Of a stretch of DNA of 5,469 nucleotides, positions 1 to 4,737 are shown piece after piece. Origin of the DNA: Nitrospinaceae bacterium (GTDB lineage: Bacteria; Nitrospinota; Nitrospinia; Nitrospinales; VA-1); the NCBI GenBank assembly GCA_029261435.1, contig JAJDBI010000028.1:1-5469 (forward strand). Direction: 5' to 3'. Position numbers and translations under genes: made by a program. Numbering within the stretch: position 1 is the stretch's first letter; the number at the start of each line of letters is the position of its first letter. The notes beneath the pieces are model-generated. The model made no database searches and was not told the origin of the DNA. It worked only from the letters and a program-made list of their open reading frames with translations.

Positions 1-539
1 TTAGAACTTGGATCAAAGTAAAAATGCCGACATTTGCATTTACTGATAAAGAGGTGGGTGACTTGACCGCATATTTTGAAGCTTTGTCACCGGGTAGCGA
101 ATATGAGGCCGGTGTGCATAAAGACAAAGATGGCTTGGTGGCACAAAAAGGTGCTGAGATGGTTGGCTATATGGACTGTGGACGCTGTCATGATGATGGA
201 CAAAAAGGTATTGAATTCTCACTGGCCAGTCAAAGATTGCGACAGGACTGGATACCCAAATGGCTTAAAGATACACGCGCTATGATCCCTTGGACGCCTA
301 TGCCTTCACATTGGGTTAAGAAAGGGGACAAATACACAGTTCCGACCAAGTATAGTGAAATTGAAACGGTTGGTGATGTGGACACACAAGTGGATACTTT
401 AAAAGACTTGATCATTGCCTACAACACAGCAGAGCTTGATTTTGATGTGAGCCTGGGTGAGGGCGGTGATGAAGGTGATGGTGAAGAAGGTGGCGATGGT
501 GGAGACGACGAAGACGAAGAGGATGAAGACGACGAATAA
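1..539 (+). CDS. c-type cytochrome, C-terminal part (5' end outside window)
   Basis: This is the 3' end of a gene that enters from upstream. The frame is open from base 3 (reading RTWIKVK) into the ATG at 24, so that Met is internal. The context 'K-M-PTF...T/S-D-E' is typical of the Met-ligand end of a class I cytochrome c heme domain, so M24 is probably an axial ligand of an upstream heme. Counting from that Met, a complete heme c site CGRCH lies at residues 52-56. It is followed by a 'WIPKWLKDTRAMIPWTPMP' segment (about 77-95) whose M87 or M93 could be the sixth ligand. After residue 145 the protein becomes a 27-residue Gly/Asp/Glu tail. The protein is presumably exported and acts in electron transfer, as a subunit of a membrane cytochrome complex or a multi-heme carrier. 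The number of hemes upstream cannot be known here. The heme assignment is strong; the complex is inferred. Confidence 0.85.
   Translation, partial: RTWIKVKMPTFAFTDKEVGDLTAYFEALSPGSEYEAGVHKDKDGLVAQKGAEMVGYMDCGRCHDDGQKGIEFSLASQRLRQDWIPKWLKDTRAMIPWTPMPSHWVKKGDKYTVPTKYSEIETVGDVDTQVDTLKDLIIAYNTAELDFDVSLGEGGDEGDGEEGGDGGDDEDEEDEDDE
457..536 (+). repeat. GGTGAT/GAAGAC low-complexity tract encoding an acidic tail
   Basis: This imperfect short-period repeat is built from GGTGATGAAGGTGATGG-like and GACGAAGAC-like units. It encodes the Gly/Asp/Glu tail of the cytochrome and ends at the TAA stop. Its reverse complement stays open and creates a spurious hydrophobic minus-strand reading frame. Such tracts are prone to slippage, so its length may vary between strains. 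Confidence 0.7.
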
Positions 540-565
540 ACTTGCTCCACCGGCTGAACTTATAA

Positions 566-579
566 TATGATTAATCATA
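566..579. promoter_or_regulatory. 14-bp perfect palindrome overlapping a TATAAT box
   Basis: TATGATTAATCATA reads the same on both strands. Its first base is the last base of a perfect TATAAT hexamer at 561-566. It lies in the 61-bp gap between the cytochrome stop and the next start at 601. The arrangement would suit an operator over a -10 element. No good -35 hexamer sits at 16-18 bp (TTGCTC at 542 is only 13 bp away), so the promoter itself is uncertain. AT-rich palindromes of this length can arise by chance. Confidence 0.3.
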
Positions 580-600
580 ACGATAAACAAGGCGCATAAA

Positions 601-783
601 ATGGAAAATTCAGGACTCGAAAACTTTCTTTTAATCGCTACCAAACCCGATAATATTCCTATCGGTACCATGTTGTTGTTTGTAGGTTGGGTGTTCTGGG
701 TTGCAGTGAAGCAAATGATAGCAAACGACAAATGGATAAAGCAGGGTAAAAAAGAAAAAATTTGGGATGAAATGATAAAGTAA
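601..783 (+). CDS. small single-helix membrane protein, possible cytochrome-complex accessory
   Basis: This 60-residue protein starts at ATG 601 behind a short AAGG at 589-592. One hydrophobic segment spans about residues 19-41 (IPIGTMLLFVGWVFWVAV), preceded by a short polar N-terminus with 'TKPDNIP'. A strongly Lys-rich tail follows (44-60), so the positive-inside rule predicts N-out, C-in topology. It has no cysteine and no cofactor motif. The 'KPDNIPI + one helix + ND' pattern resembles, from memory, short membrane anchors encoded beside cytochrome b/c complexes in Nitrospirae-like and deltaproteobacterial genomes. Its position just after a c-type cytochrome supports that but does not prove it. 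The stop codon TAA (781-783) touches the next start, so the two genes are probably translationally coupled. Confidence 0.7.
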   Translation: MENSGLENFLLIATKPDNIPIGTMLLFVGWVFWVAVKQMIANDKWIKQGKKEKIWDEMIK

Positions 784-1299
784 GTGGCTATTTTTGTTAT
801 TACTTTTGGTGCCTTTGTTATTGGCATTATCCTTATTATTTCTTTAAAAAAAACCTCTCCTCCCACTCCTCAAGAGCAAATCCACTTCAATAAACCATCT
901 GATGTCCCTTTCTATCTGACAGATAGAGATGCTTTTAAAGCTAAATGTGTTGAGTTTATGGAAAAGTTCAACCTTGAATATGTCCATTCTGTCTGGGCAG
1001 ATGATCATGAGTTAGAGCTTGCCATGAATGATGAAACGCCTGTTGTGGGTGGCAGTTATATTGCCCTATGCATTATTGAACCCCCGGGGCAAACGGTCAA
1101 CGCTATGAAGGTAAAAGGTTTTTTGGATACGGTGAAAGGAGAAGGTGCGTCACGAGGAATTCTGATCACCACTGGATACTTCAGCAACGAAGCAATTAAT
1201 TTGATCGAAGATGAACCTGTCGAACTGGTAAATGTAGTTTCATTTATATCCTACCTGAAAAAATTTGGTATTTACGAGTATATACCTGAGCCATCCTGA
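784..1299 (+). CDS. membrane-anchored Mrr-like (restriction-endonuclease fold) protein, probably catalytically inactive
   Basis: This 171-residue protein starts with GTG at 784, immediately after the preceding TAA, a start choice supported by the hydrophobic N-terminus it gives. Residues 4-20 form one transmembrane helix, followed by a basic and Pro/Gln linker (22-32) and a soluble domain. From about residue 88 to 160 the pattern 'VGGSYIALCII ... FLDTVKGEGASRGILITTGYFSNEA ... VELVNVVSFISYL' matches the C-terminal half of the Mrr catalytic domain. In active Mrr enzymes this region carries an Asp then a Q-x-K motif on the central strands. Here those strands read SYIAL and CIIEPP, so the acidic and Lys residues are not visible. 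It is therefore likely a fold relative without nuclease activity, anchored at the membrane with its soluble part probably cytoplasmic. Its function is unknown; a role tied to the adjacent respiratory genes is only contextual. The fold call is by eye and needs profile comparison. Confidence 0.65.
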   Translation: MAIFVITFGAFVIGIILIISLKKTSPPTPQEQIHFNKPSDVPFYLTDRDAFKAKCVEFMEKFNLEYVHSVWADDHELELAMNDETPVVGGSYIALCIIEPPGQTVNAMKVKGFLDTVKGEGASRGILITTGYFSNEAINLIEDEPVELVNVVSFISYLKKFGIYEYIPEPS

Positions 1300-1301
1300 G
1301 T

Positions 1302-1326
1302 TTAACGAAACCTGATTCATCGTTAA
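1302..1326 (+). terminator. weak inverted repeat after the Mrr-like gene
   Basis: The arms TTAACGA (1302-1308) and TCGTTAA (1320-1326) are perfect complements separated by an 11-nt loop, starting 3 bp after the TGA at 1297-1299. A T-rich but interrupted stretch (GTTGTTTCTT, 1331-1340) follows. The stem is AT-rich and short, so this is at best a weak terminator. It does sit between the respiratory-type genes and metF. Confidence 0.25.
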
Positions 1327-1363
1327 TGGCGTTGTTTCTTAATTAGTTTATCAGGCCTTGTGT

Positions 1364-1369
1364 TATTAT
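1364..1369 (+). promoter_or_regulatory. possible -10 box (TATTAT) for metF
   Basis: TATTAT matches the sigma-70 -10 consensus at five of six positions and ends 6 bp before the metF ATG at 1376. Transcription starting at the usual distance would begin at or next to the ATG, giving a leaderless mRNA. This fits the absence of a clear Shine-Dalgarno sequence there. No convincing -35 hexamer is seen at 16-18 bp upstream. Confidence 0.25.
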
Positions 1370-1375
1370 CTAAGT

Positions 1376-2245
1376 ATGAAAATAAGTGAAAAACTAAACT
1401 CTTCATCTCCTGTTTTTTCTTTTGAGTTTTTCCCCCCTAAAGATTCTGAAGGCTTCGCAACGCTATTCGAGACTATTGGTCGATTAAAACCCTCTGATCC
1501 GGGCTTTGTGTCTGTGACCTACGGAGCAGGTGGCAGTACACGCACTAAAACAATCGACTTGGTTGGGAACATAAAAAATGCCATTGGGATTGAAAGCATG
1601 GCTCACTTGACTTGTGTTGGACACGACGAACAGGAAATTCGTTCTGTGCTTGAAAGTTTGCAGGCTAAGAATATAGAGAATATTCTTGCGTTGCGGGGGG
1701 ATCCTCCTCAGGGCGAAGAAAAGTTTATAAAAACAGAGGGCGGCTTTGAATACGGCAATGAACTTGTAGCCTATATGAAGAAGAATTTTTCGTTTTGTAT
1801 CGGTGCGGCTTGTTATCCTGAAGGGCATGTAGAATGCCAGGATCTTGACAGGGATATTGAAAACTTAAAGCGGAAAGTGGATAGTGGTGTGGACTTTCTT
1901 GTGACGCAATTATTTTTTGATAACCGCCATTATTTTGATTTTTTGGATAGAGCACAGAAGGCAAATATCAATATTCCTGTGATTCCTGGGATCATGCCTA
2001 TTTTAAACTTCAAGCAGATACAGCGATTTACCAAGATGTGCGGAGCAAGTCTTTCCTCATCGTTACTGGCTAAATTTGAAAAAATTGAGGATGATAGTGA
2101 AAAGGTTCGACAGACTGGTATTGATCATGCCATTGACCAATGCCGGGAATTATTAGAGAACAAGGCACCGGGTGTTCACTTTTATACTTTAAACAGATCG
2201 AAAGCAACACTGGCCATATTAGGAGCACTTAGAGAATTCACGTGA
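1376..2245 (+). CDS. metF: 5,10-methylenetetrahydrofolate reductase
   Basis: MetF reduces 5,10-methylene-tetrahydrofolate to 5-methyl-tetrahydrofolate with FAD and NAD(P)H, supplying the methyl group for methionine synthesis. It is a cytosolic TIM-barrel flavoprotein. The 289-residue length is normal for the bacterial enzyme. Visible landmarks are FSFEFFPPK (14-22, with the catalytic Glu at E17), FVSVTYGAGGS (44-54), HLTCVG (77-82), LALRGDPP (104-111, with the folate/flavin Asp D109), YPEGH (147-151), LKRKVDSG (164-171), TQLFFD (177-182, with Q178), PGIMPI (204-209) and HFYTLNRS (268-275). I chose ATG 1376 because MKIS...PVFSFEFFPPK is the usual N-terminus. The frame could be opened from TTG 1358, but that adds six residues with no family support. 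No clear Shine-Dalgarno precedes ATG 1376. The stop TGA overlaps the next GTG by 4 bp, so metF heads a probable operon with the SUMF1 and LRR genes. Confidence 0.95.
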   Translation: MKISEKLNSSSPVFSFEFFPPKDSEGFATLFETIGRLKPSDPGFVSVTYGAGGSTRTKTIDLVGNIKNAIGIESMAHLTCVGHDEQEIRSVLESLQAKNIENILALRGDPPQGEEKFIKTEGGFEYGNELVAYMKKNFSFCIGAACYPEGHVECQDLDRDIENLKRKVDSGVDFLVTQLFFDNRHYFDFLDRAQKANINIPVIPGIMPILNFKQIQRFTKMCGASLSSSLLAKFEKIEDDSEKVRQTGIDHAIDQCRELLENKAPGVHFYTLNRSKATLAILGALREFT

Positions 2246-3030
2246 GTTCCCTGAAATTTTCTTATACTTCTGGATTGTTAAAATGTCTCTGTCTGGGCGT
2301 TTTTTTTATGGGTTGGATTCAGCCGGTTTCGGGACAAGAGCTGGAATCTCGCATTACTGAAGATATGGTTCTGATCCCAGGAGGAACTTTCAAAAGAGGT
2401 TGTGACCGCTTCGGACCTCAACATGGAGCTCCGGAGCAAAAAGTGCACTTGGATGCTTTTTGGATTGATAAATTTGAAGTCACCAACAAAAAGTTTGAAA
2501 AATTATTTTCGGAACATTATTTACGTCGAAGTATTTTTTCCGATTGCGATAACTGCCCGGTTTCAAAACTCAATTGGTACGAAGCGGCAGACTATTGTCA
2601 CTTGATAGGCAAGTCACTTCCAAGTGAAGCTCAGTGGGAAAGAGCGGCCGGTAATGGCGATGGTTGTCAATTTCCCTGGGGTGATGGTTTTGATCTGATG
2701 AATCCTCTTGCAAGGGGAGGATTGAAGTTGAGGGATAAAGCCTCTGAGGTCGGATCATACCCAGCTAATTCGAGTGGTGTTTATGACATGGCTGGTAATG
2801 TTTGGGAATGGGTTGCCGATTGGTTTTCAGTTAAGTTTTACTACACAGATATTCTTCATAATCCCAGAGGGCCAACACGAGGCGTTATGAAAGTGCGTAG
2901 AGGTGGTTCGTGGTCTGACTCGGTGGTGGCTATGACATCAGGATACCGGGATTGGAGCTATCCCTTGTCACGAGGTTTCAATGATATTGGTTTTCGCTGT
3001 GCCATCAACTTAAAGCCCAAGAGAGATTAA
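2242..3030 (+). CDS. secreted SUMF1/FGE-sulfatase-domain protein, without formylglycine-generating cysteines
   Basis: This 262-residue protein starts with GTG 2242 inside the metF stop (GTGA overlap). AGAG at 2231-2234 is a modest ribosome site. Residues 1-31 look like a Sec signal peptide: K5, a hydrophobic core at about 11-26, and a likely cut after VSG31. The rest is one FGE-sulfatase domain: MVLIPGGTFKRG (42-53), FWIDKFEVTNKKF (73-85), LNWYEAADYC (110-119), GKSLPSEAQWERAAG (123-137), FPWGD (144-148), YDMAGNVWEWVADW (181-194), VRRGGSWSD (218-226) and GFRC (250-253). True formylglycine-generating enzymes have two cysteines just after RGGS; the aligned positions here are D226 and M231. It should therefore not make formylglycine and is more likely a structural, binding or maturation factor in the periplasm or outside the cell. 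C102 and C105 form a CxxC, with C119 and C142 also available for disulfides. Substrate or partner is unknown. Confidence 0.88.
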   Translation: MSSLKFSYTSGLLKCLCLGVFFMGWIQPVSGQELESRITEDMVLIPGGTFKRGCDRFGPQHGAPEQKVHLDAFWIDKFEVTNKKFEKLFSEHYLRRSIFSDCDNCPVSKLNWYEAADYCHLIGKSLPSEAQWERAAGNGDGCQFPWGDGFDLMNPLARGGLKLRDKASEVGSYPANSSGVYDMAGNVWEWVADWFSVKFYYTDILHNPRGPTRGVMKVRRGGSWSDSVVAMTSGYRDWSYPLSRGFNDIGFRCAINLKPKRD

Positions 3031-3033
3031 AAA

Positions 3034-3762
3034 ATGATTACCCAAGTCAAGTTGGATTATATTAACAGGGTTATTGATGAATCTCTTGATGGTGAATCAT
3101 TAGAGTTGAATGGAAAATTTATTGGAGATGAAGGAGTCGAAGCTCTGGTTCAAACCAAGCGTACCTTCGAGGTGGAAAACCTGGATCTTTCTCGAAATAA
3201 ACTGACTTGGCGTGGTGCCCACCATTTGTTTCATTGCAATCTGTTTAAAAATTTAAAGCGACTTTATCTTGGAGAAAACAATATTTCTGATAAGGGGGTT
3301 AAGGAGTTACCATCGGCTGATTTTGTTGAAAACCTATCCCTCCTGGATTTACGTTATAACAATATCGGACCTGAAGGTGGAATGGCCATTGTTCAATCTG
3401 AGAAGTTCCGGAAATTACAGATTTTAATTTTCCAGGAAAACCCTGTCGGAGATGAAACTCTGATGACACTGGCTAAAGCTCCCGCATTTGCCAACCTGAG
3501 AAAGTTGAATTTTTATCGGACGGAAATAACGCCAAAAGGTATTAAAATATTGGCTAAATCGAAAGTGTTGCAAAGGGTTAAACATTTCAATTTAGCGCGA
3601 AATTATCTGAATTTGGAATCTGCCAAACTTCTGGCAAATACCAAAACGCTGACCAAGGTAGAAAGTCTCCTTTTGTTCGATACAGGAATAGGGGACGCCG
3701 GGGTCAAGGCGATCATTGAATCAGAAGCATTTGCCAACTTGAAAACTTTGCGAGTGACATGA
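3034..3762 (+). CDS. leucine-rich-repeat protein (27-residue ribonuclease-inhibitor-like repeats)
   Basis: This 242-residue protein starts at ATG 3034, 3 bp after the SUMF1 stop, with GAGAG at 3021-3025 as its ribosome site. It is almost entirely LRRs of the RI-like pattern LxxLxLxxNxIxDxGxxxL. Repeat starts fall at residues 47, 74, 101, 128, 155, 182 and 209, an exact spacing of 27 residues. A less regular first repeat lies at about 22-46, and a half repeat (LKTLRVT, 236-242) ends the protein. LRR solenoids bind other proteins; no catalytic motif is present. There is no signal peptide or transmembrane helix, so it is predicted cytoplasmic, unlike its secreted neighbour. It is the last gene of the metF unit and is followed after 13 bp by the convergent molybdoenzyme gene. 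The stop inside a repeat may be a natural cap or a truncation. Partner and role are unknown. Confidence 0.88.
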   Translation: MITQVKLDYINRVIDESLDGESLELNGKFIGDEGVEALVQTKRTFEVENLDLSRNKLTWRGAHHLFHCNLFKNLKRLYLGENNISDKGVKELPSADFVENLSLLDLRYNNIGPEGGMAIVQSEKFRKLQILIFQENPVGDETLMTLAKAPAFANLRKLNFYRTEITPKGIKILAKSKVLQRVKHFNLARNYLNLESAKLLANTKTLTKVESLLLFDTGIGDAGVKAIIESEAFANLKTLRVT

Positions 3763-3775
3763 TACTAGGGTTGTC

Positions 3776-4462
3776 TCAGCAGTAACGGTCGTTAAGCCAA
3801 GGTTCCGCTGTATTGGAATAACCTCTTTTTTCCCAGAATCCCAATTCATCGGTATCACGAAATATAATTTCCCCGATCCACTTGGCACCTTTCCAGGCGT
3901 AGAGCTGTGGGGTGATCATCCGCACAGGACCTCCATGCTCCCTCGTGAGTGGGTGATTTTCCCATTCGTGAACCAGAAGGACATCGTATTTCATAGCTTC
4001 TTCCAGAGGTAAATTAGTCGAGTAGCCATCCCAGGCCTTGATATAGACAAATTTTGCGCTGGGCAGCACCTCGCAATGAGCGGCAATTTCCGAGAATTTC
4101 ACGCCTTTCCAATTATTGTTAAGCCTACTCCATGTAGTGACACAGTGAAAATCAGAAACATCAGTAGTTTGAGGTAATTTGAGAAACTCTTCCCAGTCAA
4201 AGGTTTTTACAGTTTTCACCAAACCTGAAACGGTCAAGTTCCATGTGAATTCGTCCAGTTCCGGAGTAACACCCAGATCCAGTACGGGCCAGGTTTCTAC
4301 CACTCTTTGTCCCGGGGGAACCTTTGGGTTACCATCGCGGTTCAGTTCTCCCTCGCCTTGAGGAGTTTCCCCATTCAAAGATTGTTTTTTTTGAAAAGCT
4401 TTGCGATATTCTATCAACCGCTCTCGGCCTTTTATCTTTTTTGAATTTGGATCGTATGACAT
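3776..4462 (-). CDS. sulfite-oxidase-like molybdopterin oxidoreductase (YuiH type)
   Basis: This 228-residue protein is encoded on the minus strand with ATG at 4460-4462. It belongs to the oxidoreductase molybdopterin-binding (sulfite oxidase/YedY) superfamily. Signatures are LTVSGLV (76-82), DFHCVTTWSRLNNNWKGV (104-121, where C107 is the expected Mo ligand), YSTNLPLEEA (147-156), HGGPVRMITP (176-185), YAWKGAKWIGEI (188-199) and GFWEKRGYSNTAEPW (208-222). Together they fit the short YuiH-like branch of cytosolic 'sulfite oxidase-like oxidoreductases'. There is no Tat or Sec signal and no heme or dimerisation domain. The N-terminal ~50 residues are a polar, charged extension. Substrate is not predictable; relatives include sulfite oxidases and methionine-sulfoxide reductases. 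No electron partner is encoded next to it. The ribosome site is weak: GAGA lies about 5 nt before ATG on the coding strand. Its 3' end faces the LRR gene with only 13 bp between and no clear terminator. Confidence 0.92.
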   Translation of the reverse strand: MSYDPNSKKIKGRERLIEYRKAFQKKQSLNGETPQGEGELNRDGNPKVPPGQRVVETWPVLDLGVTPELDEFTWNLTVSGLVKTVKTFDWEEFLKLPQTTDVSDFHCVTTWSRLNNNWKGVKFSEIAAHCEVLPSAKFVYIKAWDGYSTNLPLEEAMKYDVLLVHEWENHPLTREHGGPVRMITPQLYAWKGAKWIGEIIFRDTDELGFWEKRGYSNTAEPWLNDRYC

Positions 4463-4686
4463 TGAGTCTCGGAGGTATGGGTTAAATTAATAAATAGCTG
4501 ACTAATAATTGATTTTAAGTTTTCAGTTGCGGCAGATACTATTCAAATTACTCGCTAATTAAGATGGGATCTATCTCGGTTGGTTACAAATTATTTACTG
4601 ATATACCGCGCGCTGATTCCTCGATAGTCCAGATTTTCGGCCTTGGTTCCAAATCCATAAATAAAAAGGGTTAAGTGATTTTCCCG

Positions 4687-4727
4687 TTTCACCGAAAAAG
4701 GAAAGGACAGCCTTTTACTCGGTGGAG
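4687..4727 (+). promoter_or_regulatory. hairpin sequestering the glycosyltransferase ribosome-binding site
   Basis: The left arm 4687-4701 (TTTCACCGAAAAAGG) pairs with the right arm 4711-4727 (CCTTTTACTCGGTGGAG). This gives 15 pairs, including two G-U, with a 2-nt bulge (A4717, C4718) and a 9-nt loop. The right arm contains the GGTGGAG at 4721-4727 that is the only Shine-Dalgarno-like element at proper distance (10 nt) from ATG 4738. No T-tract follows, so it is not a rho-independent terminator. It would mask the ribosome site in the folded state. It sits in the 275-bp divergent gap 4463-4737, which otherwise holds only AT-rich sequence and presumably both promoters, none of which I can place with confidence. 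Confidence 0.5.
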
Positions 4728-4737
4728 ACCCCTCGTT

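Noticed and set aside
399..866. 155-codon hydrophobic reading frame on the minus strand
   Set aside because: It lies antisense to the cytochrome's acidic repeat and to two convincing plus-strand genes. Its hydrophobicity follows from reverse-complemented GAC/GAA/GGT codons and it has no recognisable motif.
784..1299. Active restriction or defence nuclease (Mrr)
   Set aside because: The catalytic Asp and Q-x-K residues are not visible, the protein is membrane-anchored, and no methyltransferase or other defence gene is nearby.
1358..1375. TTG 1358 as the metF start
   Set aside because: It adds MCYYLS, which has no counterpart in MetF, whereas ATG 1376 gives the standard N-terminus.
1484..1964. 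Two overlapping minus-strand frames inside metF
   Set aside because: They are shadows of metF, whose catalytic motifs occupy the plus strand throughout.
2242..3030. Sulfatase-maturing formylglycine-generating enzyme
   Set aside because: Both active-site cysteines after RGGS are absent and no sulfatase gene is in the window.
3763..3795. Bidirectional terminator between the convergent LRR and molybdoenzyme genes
   Set aside because: The gap is only 13 bp. The best inverted repeats are a 4-bp GACA/TGTC and a TAACG/CGTTA with a 2-nt loop, too weak to call.
4471..4485. GGAGGT followed by ATG in the divergent gap on the plus strand
   Set aside because: The ATG directly abuts GGAGGT and the frame ends after two codons (ATG GGT TAA), so it cannot encode a protein.
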